Made by a program: the position numbers and the translations under genes. From assembly GCF_003703835.1 (NCBI RefSeq), contig NZ_RDQR01000004.1, forward strand, positions 62,001 through 126,000: a DNA stretch of 64,000 nucleotides, in the 5' to 3' direction. Positions 46,533 to 55,635 of this stretch are shown in pieces (within the stretch, counting starts at the first letter, position 1; every line of letters starts with the position of its first letter). This stretch comes from Auritidibacter ignavus (lineage in GTDB: Bacteria > Actinomycetota > Actinomycetes > Actinomycetales > Micrococcaceae). The notes beneath the pieces are model-generated. The model saw only the letters and a list, made by a program, of their open reading frames with translations. It made no database searches and was not told the origin of the DNA.

Positions 46533-49283
46533 ATGGGAGAGCTCACCACAGACCGTGCATATCCAGCTCATTGGGAAGCAGATGTCGTACTCGCCGATGG
46601 TGCCACTGCCCGGATGCGCCCGGTGTCACCTCATGATGCGCAGGCGCTACAACAGATGCACCAGCATCAGTCCCAGGACTCTATCTACTTCCGCTATTTT
46701 ACGTATAAGTCCTCGCTGTCAGCCAAAGAGCTCGAGCGTTTTACCGTCGTGGACTATCGCGACCGGGTCGCGTTCGTGATCTTGCACGGCGACGAACTGC
46801 TTGGCATTGGCCGATATGATCGCTTGCCCAACTCCTATGACGCCGAGGTTGCCTTCAATATCGCCGACCGGCACTCCGGTCGCGGACTGGCCTCGATTCT
46901 GATGGAACACCTGGCCGAAGCCGCCCGCGAGAACGGGATCCGACGTTTCGTGGCCGACGTGTTGCCGGAGAACCAGAAGATGCTCTCCGTTTTCCAGGCC
47001 GCCGGCTTCGATATCAAACGCTCTTTTGAAGACGGTGTCATTGTTGTGGAATTTCCGCTGGACGAGACCGCCAAAACGCGTGCGGTCATGGAATCGCGCG
47101 AACACCGCGCCGAAGCTAAGTCCTTGGGTGAGTTGCTACGGGCCGAATCCATTGCGGTGATCGGTGCCTCGCGGGACTGGGGGTCGGTCGGTTACGCGCT
47201 GATGGAAAATATCATTGAAGGCAAGTTCACCGGACCGGTCTACGGCATCAACCCCGAAGCACTCGAGCTGGCCGGGATGATCTCGTTGGGGTCCATCGCT
47301 GAGGCTCCCGGCGATGTGGACGTCGCGGTGATCGCGGTGCCGGATCACCAGCTTGATAAGGTCATTCGTGACTGTGCGGCCAAAGGTGTGCGCGGTCTGG
47401 TGGTGGTCTCCGATCTGAGTGCCCAGGACACTTCGGCCTTAGACCGCCAGCGCCAGCTGGTCTCCTTGGCTCGCTCCTACGGGATGCGTCTGATCGGGCC
47501 CGCCTCGGCCGGAATTATTTCCACCGACCCCGAGGTTTCGCTCAACGCCTCGGTGGCTGCGGCGATGCCCAAACGTGGCTCCATCGGACTGTTCTCCCAA
47601 TCGGCTGCGCTCAGCGCTAATCTCTACACCGAATCCAGCCGACGTGGCATCGGGGTCTCCTCGGTGATTTCGGCCGGGAACCGTGCCGATGTGTCCGGTA
47701 ACGATGCGATGCAATACTTCGAAGACGATCCCTACACCTCAGCGGTGGGTATTTATCTGGAATCCTTCGGTAATCCGCGGAAGTTCTCCCGTATCGGACG
47801 GCGTCTCTCGCGGAAGAAACCGGTGGTGCTGGCCAGTTCACCGGCCATGGGACGCCGGTTGCCTCCCGGTCACTCCACCCGTACCACCCAGGCTCCGCTG
47901 GGCACCGTGGAATCGATGCTGGACCAGGCCGGGGTGATTCAGACCAACTCCACCGCCCACATGATGGACGTCCTCCAGGTGCTGGCCTGTCAGCCGGTCC
48001 CTGGTGGCGACCGGCTCGGCGTGATCGGCAATGCGGTTGCTATCAATGAGCTAGTTGCCGAATCGGCCGAAATGCAGGGTCTGAAGGTTACTCGCCGGGA
48101 CGCGGTGTCGGGACTGCCCGAAGACCATACCGTCGAGCAGGCTTTCGGTGCCTTCTCCGAGGCCATTGAACAGGCCGTGGAATCGCAACAGGTCGATACC
48201 GTACTGGTCTGCGTGCAGTCAGCCATGACTCAGTTGCCTGGCGATGCCCGAGAATTGGCCAATCAACTCGGTGAGATCGCTGCCGACACTGATGTTACCG
48301 TGCTGGCCTGCTTTACCGCGGTGCTGGACCAGGCCTTTACCCCGACCGGCGTTTTCGGTGCGGGCACCTACCGGGAACGCACCGAAGCTGAAGCCGCGGA
48401 AGAAATCACACTGTCGGCCCAGCACGGACTACCGGTCTTCAGTACTCCGGAAAGCGCGCTGAAAGTCATTGCCCAGCTGACTCGCTACCAGGCTTGGCGG
48501 GACGCCGATCAGGGCAAAGAACTCGAATACTCTGATCTTGATCGGCACCGTGCCGTTGATCTGGTCACCGAATGGGCCCAAGAAGCCGTCGGCACCGACC
48601 TGCTGGCTCTGGATCAGCACCAAACCGCCGAGCTGTTGGCGTGCTACGGGATCTCGGTGTTGGAATCCCGGGGATTTAGTACCGCAGACGAAGCTGTGGC
48701 CGCTGCTGAAGAACTTGGCTTCCCGGTCGCCCTAAAAGCCGTGGACGCCAATCTGCGCCACCGCTTGGATCTTGGCGGGGTGCGCCTGAATATTGTCGAT
48801 GCTGAATCACTGCGAGGCAATGTCGCCCAAATGCGTGAGGTGCTCACCCGCTACGGTAGCCCTGAACTCGAGGTGCAATCGATGGCACCGGCCGGTCAAG
48901 GTTGCACGGTTGTGGCCGTGGAAGACCCGCTGTTGGGACCGGTGGTGTCCTTCGGGATCTCCGGTGACGCCGTAGAACTCCTCCACGACTGGGTGCATAT
49001 GGTGCCACCGCTAACCAGCGCAGATCTGGAACGGATGGTGCGCACCCCGCGGGCGGCCGCCAAACTCTTTGGCTACGGTGGGCTTCGTCCGGCCGATATT
49101 CACGGGGTGAAAGAAGTACTCGGACGGCTGTCGATCTTGGCCCATGACTTACCCCAGGTGGTGCGGGTGCGGTTCTCGCCACTATTGGCCTCCGAAGACA
49201 ACGTCAGCGTGCTCCAAGCAGAAGTCCAGCTGGCCAACGCAGCTCGCCGGACCGACTCAGCCCGCCGGGCCTTGAGCGGATGA
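46533..49283 (+). CDS. Fusion of GNAT acetyltransferase and NDP-forming acyl-CoA synthetase-like domains
   Basis: 916 residues. Residues about 20-175 are a GNAT domain (acetyl-CoA loop NIADRHSGRGLASILM). Then come the CoA-binding domain (AVIGASRDWGSVGYALM), the succinyl-CoA ligase-like domains (GLFSQSAALSANLY), and a C-terminal ATP-grasp domain from about 690. This is the architecture of Pat-type protein lysine acetyltransferases, with GNAT at the N-terminus rather than the C-terminus as in enteric PatZ. The usual GLFSQSGGLG-type loop reads SQSAALSA and lacks an obvious catalytic His, so the synthetase part may be regulatory only. Confidence 0.88.
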   Translation: MGELTTDRAYPAHWEADVVLADGATARMRPVSPHDAQALQQMHQHQSQDSIYFRYFTYKSSLSAKELERFTVVDYRDRVAFVILHGDELLGIGRYDRLPNSYDAEVAFNIADRHSGRGLASILMEHLAEAARENGIRRFVADVLPENQKMLSVFQAAGFDIKRSFEDGVIVVEFPLDETAKTRAVMESREHRAEAKSLGELLRAESIAVIGASRDWGSVGYALMENIIEGKFTGPVYGINPEALELAGMISLGSIAEAPGDVDVAVIAVPDHQLDKVIRDCAAKGVRGLVVVSDLSAQDTSALDRQRQLVSLARSYGMRLIGPASAGIISTDPEVSLNASVAAAMPKRGSIGLFSQSAALSANLYTESSRRGIGVSSVISAGNRADVSGNDAMQYFEDDPYTSAVGIYLESFGNPRKFSRIGRRLSRKKPVVLASSPAMGRRLPPGHSTRTTQAPLGTVESMLDQAGVIQTNSTAHMMDVLQVLACQPVPGGDRLGVIGNAVAINELVAESAEMQGLKVTRRDAVSGLPEDHTVEQAFGAFSEAIEQAVESQQVDTVLVCVQSAMTQLPGDARELANQLGEIAADTDVTVLACFTAVLDQAFTPTGVFGAGTYRERTEAEAAEEITLSAQHGLPVFSTPESALKVIAQLTRYQAWRDADQGKELEYSDLDRHRAVDLVTEWAQEAVGTDLLALDQHQTAELLACYGISVLESRGFSTADEAVAAAEELGFPVALKAVDANLRHRLDLGGVRLNIVDAESLRGNVAQMREVLTRYGSPELEVQSMAPAGQGCTVVAVEDPLLGPVVSFGISGDAVELLHDWVHMVPPLTSADLERMVRTPRAAAKLFGYGGLRPADIHGVKEVLGRLSILAHDLPQVVRVRFSPLLASEDNVSVLQAEVQLANAARRTDSARRALSG

Positions 49284-49329
49284 TGAGATATCCAGTAGCA
49301 GACCACCGGTTACGCTTTATGATGGGATC

Positions 49330-49935
49330 ATGACAGACCTCTCCTCGGACATCGATACCTCGCTGTCACCCTGGTCAGACATTTACCACGCTGGGTTCTA
49401 CCCCGAACTGGTGATCAGTGCGCTGTACGATCAACTCGATTCCCGTGAGATCCTCGCTTCGCTAGTCCACGTGGAGACCCACGTGGACTACAACGACCTA
49501 CACCGCCACCTGACGGTCTTGGCACTGACCGACACCGCACTGGCTGCCGTGCACCTGACCGACTTCGTCGCCGAAGAATACGCAGGTGCCACCCGGGCGC
49601 AAGTGACCACCGAGATGGTCCCGCTGGATGCGCTGGACTCGGTCTCGGTCACCACCGTCCACGACCAGCCGGCCACGTGGACCCCGGACCTGCCGGTGGC
49701 TGAGGTGACCCTGAGCGTGTTGTGGCGTGGCAATCAGCGCCTGGAGCTGGTCCCGGCAGTCTGCCCGGATCCCGACTGTTCTGCCGACCACGGGGTGACC
49801 GGAACCAGTACACCAGAAGATCTTGCTCTGCGGGTCGCTGCCGAAGCCGAGGGCCAACAGGCTGTGGACCAGGCCCTGGCCTTTGCCCGCACCCTGCGGA
49901 CCACCTTTTTGACCGCTCGGGACCAGCATCGCTGA
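49330..49935 (+). CDS. DUF5998 family protein
   Basis: 201 residues, soluble, with the pattern AGFYPELVISALYDQL, LVHVETHVDYNDLHRHLTVL and VSVTTVHDQPA. An actinobacterial family of unknown function that is regularly encoded beside the phosphodiesterase gene that follows. Its stop overlaps the next start by one base. Confidence 0.85.
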   Translation: MTDLSSDIDTSLSPWSDIYHAGFYPELVISALYDQLDSREILASLVHVETHVDYNDLHRHLTVLALTDTALAAVHLTDFVAEEYAGATRAQVTTEMVPLDALDSVSVTTVHDQPATWTPDLPVAEVTLSVLWRGNQRLELVPAVCPDPDCSADHGVTGTSTPEDLALRVAAEAEGQQAVDQALAFARTLRTTFLTARDQHR

Positions 49936-51122
49936 TGATCGATCGTCATACGCACTACCCCCAGTCTCCGGGGATCTGGGACGTTGTTCCGGCCCTGCTG
50001 AATTCGCTGAGGCCCTCGTCTGATGCCCAGCCGGTCGCGACGACGAGCCTGCAGCTTCCCCAGGCTGGGTCTGGCATGGTGATTCTGGTCGACGGGCTAG
50101 GAATCCGCCAGCTGGTGGCCTACTCTTCCTACGCTCCCACCTTGCGCCAGATGCTCACCCGCCAAGGAGATCACGCTGCTGCTACCGGTGGTGCCCCAAC
50201 CGAAATCTCTACGGTGTTACCCACCACCACGGCGAGCGCTTTGACTTCGATGGCCACAGGGTTGTTACCCGGCCGACACGGACTAGTGGGCTATGACAGT
50301 TTCGACCCGGATCGTGGCCAGGTTATTAACCAGCTGGGCAACTGGGACCCGGAGGTTAATCCCGAACAATGGCAACCCCATCCCACACTTTTTGAGAGTG
50401 TGCAGGCACCGCTGGAGGCCGTCACGGTCTCCTTGCCGGAGTTTGCTGACAGCGGGCTGACCCGGGCTGGTTTGCGCGGTCCGCGCTTTGTGGGGGCACG
50501 GTCCCTGGGAGCCCGCTTTCATAAGGCGTTGACGGAGTTGCAACGACCCGGCGCGCTTGTCTACCTGTATATCCCGGAACTGGATAAAGCAGGGCACCGT
50601 CACGGGGTCGGTTCTGCCGAATGGATTGAGGTACTGGAAGCGATCGATAGTCACATGCGTCGGCTACGCAGAAAACTATCGACGATCGGCCACCCGGTGA
50701 ACGTGCTCCTGACGGCCGACCACGGTATGGTCACCATTGCCCCGGCAGACCGGTTGGACACCCGAGAACATTCCGAACTCTACGACGGCGTGCTGCACAC
50801 GGCCGGGGAACCTCGCTTTTTCCAGTTGTATTTCGCTCCCGAGGCCGACGACAGTCACCGGCGCGAGATCCAGCAACGGTGGGAGAAAATCTATGGCGAA
50901 GTAGCCATCGTCATTAGTCGCGACCGAGCAGAACACGACGGCTGGTTCGGGCCCTTAGAACCCCGGGTGGTGCCCCGTATTGGAGACCTGCTGGTGGTAG
51001 CCCAGAGCGATATCGCACTCTACGACTCACTCCGGGCTTCAGCGATGTCCTGGGAGATGTGGGGCCACCACGGATCGACCACCGACGATGAACGCCTGGT
51101 GCCACTGCTGGTGATCGACTGA
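49935..51122 (+). CDS. Alkaline phosphatase superfamily / nucleotide pyrophosphatase-type phosphodiesterase
   Basis: 395 residues from the ATG at 49935. The metal-binding VILVDGLG and TVLPTTTASALTSMATG (nucleophile Thr), then IPELDKAGHRHG and LTADHGM, match the type I phosphodiesterase/nucleotide pyrophosphatase family. Translationally coupled to DUF5998. Substrate unknown. Convergent with sepH. Confidence 0.9.
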   Translation: MIDRHTHYPQSPGIWDVVPALLNSLRPSSDAQPVATTSLQLPQAGSGMVILVDGLGIRQLVAYSSYAPTLRQMLTRQGDHAAATGGAPTEISTVLPTTTASALTSMATGLLPGRHGLVGYDSFDPDRGQVINQLGNWDPEVNPEQWQPHPTLFESVQAPLEAVTVSLPEFADSGLTRAGLRGPRFVGARSLGARFHKALTELQRPGALVYLYIPELDKAGHRHGVGSAEWIEVLEAIDSHMRRLRRKLSTIGHPVNVLLTADHGMVTIAPADRLDTREHSELYDGVLHTAGEPRFFQLYFAPEADDSHRREIQQRWEKIYGEVAIVISRDRAEHDGWFGPLEPRVVPRIGDLLVVAQSDIALYDSLRASAMSWEMWGHHGSTTDDERLVPLLVID

Positions 51123-51164
51123 GAAATCTCACAACGAGCGGAGGCTGTAGAGTAGCGCTTCGTC

Positions 51165-52478
51165 TCAGTCGTCTTTGCGGGTGCCGAACATAATCTCGTC
51201 CCAGCTGGGCACCCGGGGACGCTTGCGTGTGGACTTAGACGCGGAGCTACCGCTCCGCCCGTCTTTGCCGTCCTGGTGGTGTTGGGTGGATTGCTGGTGC
51301 AAGGCGTTACCGCGAGAGGCCTCATCCATCCCGTCAAAGGCATCGGTTTGACCCTCATATTCAGAGGATGAGACAGAAGACAGTGATGATGTAGACTTCT
51401 CTGGTTGGCTTGACTCGTCCTCGACCCCTGCCCGCGTGGACGGCTCCGGCTCCTGCTGCCCCGGTTGTTCCGTATCCGGATCGGTCTGATCAGCTGTCTC
51501 AGACTCAGCAGGTTTAGCGGAATCGGATTCCCCGCTGACCACCAGACGTGGTCCAGTCCAGGAGGTGGGGTGCTCCTCGCGAGTGATCATCATCGCTAGC
51601 TCGTCATCAGCGTCTTCATCGACGCCCAACCGTTGCCCGCGTCGGGCGTGCAGGACCTCGAGTAACTCTTCTTGCGCATCGGAATCAAAATGCCGTCGCG
51701 GTCGCGGGTCAGGCTTTTCGGTGGATTCCACGTCAAAAACACGTTCCGCTGATGACACTGCGCTCAGCCGTCGGGTGGGTGTCGCGGTAGGAGTATCGAG
51801 TGGTTCGAGTTCGGAGAGCACCTGGGCCCACCGGTTGAGATTATCGACATGCTTGGCGGCGGGACGGAAACTCCAGCGGGCCACCGGCTCGTCGCCGATT
51901 TGGGTTTGGGCGCCGTTATCTTGGAAACTGGCCGAGATGGTCCAGTGGTTGGAGCCCTCTTCCTTCCACGCGTCCCATTCCAGGGTGGAGGTGTCTAAGC
52001 CCAGTGCCGCCAGCCGGTGTCGCACCATGGGTTCCAGCAGAGCCGGTTCTTCACCAAAAACGGCCCGGTAAATATCGTGACCTAATTGCGGAGAAGAGAC
52101 TTCGATCGCGCGGGCCTGATCAACAATCCAGCGGCGTTCGGCTAGCACCGGGGCCTCGTAGATCTTCAACCGGTCCAGGCTGACGTCGTACCGAGAAGCC
52201 AGCTCGTCCACAGAGTAGCCGGCGCGGATCTTGGATTGAATATCTCGGGGAGACAACGTCACCGCTGCTGCCTCGTCGGCTGCGGCCGCCGAGGGCCGGC
52301 CAATGGGGCGGGTGGTGGCATGACGTAAAGCATCGGTGATCGGCAGGGAGAACTCTTCGCCAGCATCATTGGACAGAATCAGGTGGTCACCGGCATCATC
52401 GACACCAACGAGGCGCAACGGTTGGGCGCGACGTGCACCGGACGCGGTGGTATGGTCTGGTGACTGCGGTGAATCCAT
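51165..52478 (-). CDS. sepH: Septation protein SepH
   Basis: Actinobacterial cell-division protein that stimulates FtsZ assembly. 437 residues from the ATG at 52478 (GGAGG 7 bases upstream): an N-terminal DUF3071 domain (PLRLVGVDDAGDHLILSNDA) with a helix-turn-helix (SPRDIQSKIRAGYSVDELASRY), and a long, acidic, probably disordered C-terminal half ending in the basic segment KRPRVPSWDEIMFG. A 50-residue upstream extension of the frame is not conserved. Confidence 0.92.
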   Translation of the reverse strand: MDSPQSPDHTTASGARRAQPLRLVGVDDAGDHLILSNDAGEEFSLPITDALRHATTRPIGRPSAAAADEAAAVTLSPRDIQSKIRAGYSVDELASRYDVSLDRLKIYEAPVLAERRWIVDQARAIEVSSPQLGHDIYRAVFGEEPALLEPMVRHRLAALGLDTSTLEWDAWKEEGSNHWTISASFQDNGAQTQIGDEPVARWSFRPAAKHVDNLNRWAQVLSELEPLDTPTATPTRRLSAVSSAERVFDVESTEKPDPRPRRHFDSDAQEELLEVLHARRGQRLGVDEDADDELAMMITREEHPTSWTGPRLVVSGESDSAKPAESETADQTDPDTEQPGQQEPEPSTRAGVEDESSQPEKSTSSLSSVSSSEYEGQTDAFDGMDEASRGNALHQQSTQHHQDGKDGRSGSSASKSTRKRPRVPSWDEIMFGTRKDD

Positions 52479-52860
52479 AAATTGCCTCCAGAATAGTCCT
52501 AGTTCTGTGCTGAACTCTGCCACGTCAGCCCCCACTACACCAGAATCTCGCCCGGTGTGGCGACACATCGCAGGGGGATCGACGAGTGTGAGCGATCCCA
52601 TAAAGCGGTCAACACGGCGCTTCAAGGCACTTCAAGATGTGTTCACTGTTGGCGATTTGAAATTTTGGTCGGGGACAGTAGGATTCTCTGCGAAATGATA
52701 CTCGGTGAGCGCGTTGTCACGAGGGTCATTCCAGGGATCATGCACCGCGGTAAGCCATCGGTTTGGGCCTGGAATAAAAGAACCAATCACCGAGATTAAC
52801 CTGTCAGACACTGACACCTGTGCGTTCAGTCGATGACTTAGTGGAGTGGATAGCAAATAT
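52479..52860. other. Divergent intergenic region, sepH / DUF4193
   Basis: 382 bp with no supported gene. A small dyad, TGTCAG-ACA-CTGACA, lies at 52802-52816 about 45 bp before the DUF4193 start and may be an operator. No clear promoter. Confidence 0.4.
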
Positions 52861-53160
52861 ATGGCAACTGATTACGATGCGCCCCGCAAAAACGACGATG
52901 AGGTCCGGGAAGACTCCATTGAGGAGTTGAAGAATCGTCGGACCGATACGCAGTCTGCCGCGGTCGATGAAGACGAGGCCGAAGCTGCTGAGGGGTTTGA
53001 GCTGCCCGGCGCTGACCTGTCGAATGAAGAACTGCAGGTTACTGTGCTGCCGGCACAATCTGATGAATTCACCTGCGCCTCCTGTTTTTTGGTGCGACAT
53101 CGATCCCAGGTGGCTTATGAAGAAAATGGTCTGCTGTATTGCACCGACTGTGAAGGGTAG
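52861..53160 (+). CDS. DUF4193 family protein
   Basis: 99 residues starting MATDYDAPRKNDDE, the family's usual N-terminus, which is why this start was preferred to the GTG five codons upstream. An acidic first half is followed by a C-terminal CASCFLV...CTDCEG pair of Cys-x2-Cys motifs, a probable zinc ribbon. Conserved between sepH and dut in actinobacteria; function unknown. Confidence 0.92.
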   Translation: MATDYDAPRKNDDEVREDSIEELKNRRTDTQSAAVDEDEAEAAEGFELPGADLSNEELQVTVLPAQSDEFTCASCFLVRHRSQVAYEENGLLYCTDCEG

Positions 53161-53196
53161 CAAGGTTCAGTTGAGCAACAACTGATCGACAACCAT

Positions 53197-53236
53197 GTAG
53201 TGGGCGGGCCCGGTTACACCCGGGCCCGCCCACTAC
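53197..53236. terminator. Bidirectional hairpin between DUF4193 and DUF3093
   Basis: Perfect 17-bp arms (53197-53213 and 53220-53236) with a 6-nt loop between convergent genes. Confidence 0.8.
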
Positions 53237-53308
53237 GTTGTTATGTCCCTGAGCTGACGTTCCTGCGTCGCGCCGGCAGTGTTGCTGAGCGCGGGGGCTG
53301 ATGTTGCG

Positions 53309-53920
53309 CTAATCGGTGTTGGAGTCGGTGGGGGTGTGACCTTCGGAATCGTCGCGCTGTTGTGCTTGTTGTGTTTCTCGTTCTTCGCGCAACCAGTCGG
53401 GGATGTTCTCATCCTCGAGATCTTCGGGACGGGCGTACATAGCCCCACCGAGGGCATCAACGAGTTGTTCAGGATTGCGGGTTGACGTCAGCCAATAGGG
53501 AGTGCGGTCCCGTTCGTCGGTAATTTGAATACGCACCACCGGCGAGGCCCAACTGCGCAGATTGGTGTAAGCCAAACCGTGAAGTTTCTGACCGCGCTGT
53601 TCGAAGGCGTCGTCACCGCGATATCCGGTCACGTTGCCCACGAATCGTCGTTCAATCCCGGCACGACCGACTTGTAAAAACTGTTTGGTGACAATAATTT
53701 CAGAGCCCATCCCGACCAAAATGGCCACGGTGATCAGGGCCAATACCACAGCGGAGCCGATTCCGGCCGCGACGTTGATCGGTGCCAGCACCATGTATCC
53801 GAGGACACCGAAAAGGACCACGAGTAGCCACATCCAGGGTGTGGCCCGAAGCTTTTCATGGTACAGCACCGGATCATCGGCGGAATCAAGACTGTGTGGA
53901 GTCGTCGGTGAAGAGCTCAT
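53309..53920 (-). CDS. DUF3093 family membrane protein
   Basis: 203 residues from the ATG at 53920. Two close membrane helices at about 29-70, then a soluble domain with RRFVGNVTGYRGDDAF and SWASPVVRIQITDERDRTPYWLTSTRNPEQL, and an acidic tail. Divergent from dut, as in mycobacteria. Function unknown. Confidence 0.9.
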   Translation of the reverse strand: MSSSPTTPHSLDSADDPVLYHEKLRATPWMWLLVVLFGVLGYMVLAPINVAAGIGSAVVLALITVAILVGMGSEIIVTKQFLQVGRAGIERRFVGNVTGYRGDDAFEQRGQKLHGLAYTNLRSWASPVVRIQITDERDRTPYWLTSTRNPEQLVDALGGAMYARPEDLEDENIPDWLREERETQQAQQRDDSEGHTPTDSNTD

Positions 53921-53952
53921 AATTCTAGGGTCCCATATTTTTGTTCTGTTCA

Positions 53953-53984
53953 TGTTTTCCCGGTGTTGTGTTTTCCCGGTGTTG
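53953..53984. repeat. 16-bp perfect tandem repeat upstream of dut
   Basis: TGTTTTCCCGGTGTTG occurs twice head to tail (53953-53968, 53969-53984) in the divergent region between DUF3093 and dut. Confidence 0.7.
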
Positions 53985-54137
53985 CAGTGACCTGCAGGTA
54001 AGGTGCTCGCCACCAGCCGGGGCCGAAAACAGGCCGAACCCTGGCAGAATACGTGCTGGAGCACACCGGTGCATCCAGTCTCGGGAGTCCAGCCCAGGAA
54101 ATAATCTCGGAAACGATCCAGAAAGGAACCTTCGACC

Positions 54138-54596
54138 ATGCCTCAGATCGATGTAGCCCTGCAACTCTTAGCCCCCGATGTCCCGGTCCCGCACTATGCT
54201 CAGCCCGGTGATGCCGGTGCCGATCTGGTCACGGTAGAAGATGTGCGTCTGGGTCCGGGGGAGCGCTACCTGGCTTCCACGGGGATTGCGATTGCTTTAC
54301 CGGAAGGATTCGTGGGGTTGGTACACCCTCGTTCTGGATTGGCTGCGAAAAAAGGCCTGAGCATCGTTAACGCGCCTGGCACCATAGATGCGGGATATCG
54401 TGGCGAGCTCAAAGTGGCCCTGATCAATACCGATCCTCACACCGAGATTGTGCTCAACCGGGGGGATCGTATTGCGCAATTGGTCATTCAGCCCGTCTAT
54501 CAGGCCTGTTTCCAAGTGGTCGAGGAGTTGCCGGAATCGGTTCGTGGCCAGCAGGGTTTTGGTTCTACCGGTGGGTTTTCGCACACAGAGAACTAG
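54138..54596 (+). CDS. dut: Deoxyuridine 5'-triphosphate nucleotidohydrolase
   Basis: Hydrolyses dUTP to dUMP, limiting uracil incorporation. 152 residues; the trimeric dUTPase motifs are present in order: AGDAGADL-like motif 1 (PGDAGADLV), [35 protein letters not shown], and the C-terminal GFGSTGGF. An AGAAAGGA site precedes the ATG. Confidence 0.97.
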   Translation: MPQIDVALQLLAPDVPVPHYAQPGDAGADLVTVEDVRLGPGERYLASTGIAIALPEGFVGLVHPRSGLAAKKGLSIVNAPGTIDAGYRGELKVALINTDPHTEIVLNRGDRIAQLVIQPVYQACFQVVEELPESVRGQQGFGSTGGFSHTEN

Positions 54597-54775
54597 AACG
54601 AACCCCCGTCGTGCTCTGAAACCGCGCGCGAATCCGCGTAGACTATCACCGGTGAGCCAGTCACGACGGCTAGTTCGCTCAGTCAGGACGACACCGCAGA
54701 ACGCCACGATAGGTGAACACTGCAGCAGATGGATGAACCAGAAACTGCCCCACCGCTGGAGAGAGGACAGGTTGA

Positions 54776-55516
54776 TTGAAGCTCTTTGGACGCAACCGCG
54801 ACGTGAAGGTCGAGCGTGTGACACTTCCAGAACACCTGCGGGAAGCGCCAGAGTCGACCGACCCCGACGCGCGCCCGGCAGGTCCCCGCGACATTTCGGA
54901 AATTGATCATGCCAAGGGCCTGGTCGATCTCGGCGCGTTGAAACTTGCTGCTGACCCTCAGATCGCTGTGCGACTGGACGTCGAAGAAAAGACCAAGGAC
55001 ATCATTGGTGTCACCTTGTCCCACGATAAGTCCAGCTTGCAGATCCAGACTTTTGCGGCCCCACGCTCGCAGGGACTATGGGACGAAATTCGGGAAGAAC
55101 TTACCGAATCGTTGACTTCTGCCAACAACGCCACTGTGACCGAAGAACAGGGACGGTTTGGCACCGAGCTCTTGGCCAAGATTCCGGCGAAATTGCCAGA
55201 TGGTCGTCCTGGCTGGCGCGTGGCTCGGTTTATCGGCATTGATGGACCCCGCTGGTTCGTTCGTGCCGTTGTGGGAGGCCCAGCGGTCTTGAAGTCCGAA
55301 CACGCTGAACGGTTGCTCGACGTGCTGGGTCGCTCTGCGATTGACCGAGGCCAGGAACCCCACCCCTCGCGGGAGATCCTGCGCCTGCACGCTCCGAAGA
55401 ACCTGCGTCGGGTCAAACCAGCCGCCGAACAATCGGAGGCAGGTCAAGCGGAGTCAACCCCGACCGATGCGAAGGGCATGCCCACACGCGGCCCTGAGAT
55501 CACCGAAACTCGCTGA
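54776..55516 (+). CDS. DUF3710 family protein
   Basis: 246 residues. Core motifs PRDISEIDHAKGLVDLGALKL, WDEIREEL and GPRWFVRAVVGG match DUF3710, which follows dut in many actinobacteria. A TTG start with GAGAGGA upstream. Soluble; function unknown. Confidence 0.88.
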   Translation: MKLFGRNRDVKVERVTLPEHLREAPESTDPDARPAGPRDISEIDHAKGLVDLGALKLAADPQIAVRLDVEEKTKDIIGVTLSHDKSSLQIQTFAAPRSQGLWDEIREELTESLTSANNATVTEEQGRFGTELLAKIPAKLPDGRPGWRVARFIGIDGPRWFVRAVVGGPAVLKSEHAERLLDVLGRSAIDRGQEPHPSREILRLHAPKNLRRVKPAAEQSEAGQAESTPTDAKGMPTRGPEITETR

Positions 55517-55635
55517 TACGTCGCGGACCGAAATGAGTCTTGTTATTCCCGGCGATCAGCGTATTCTGTTTTTGTGCCCTACCTGCTTAAATTTGAGGGT
55601 TCACACGGTACGCGCATGATGAAAGAGACCGGTGC

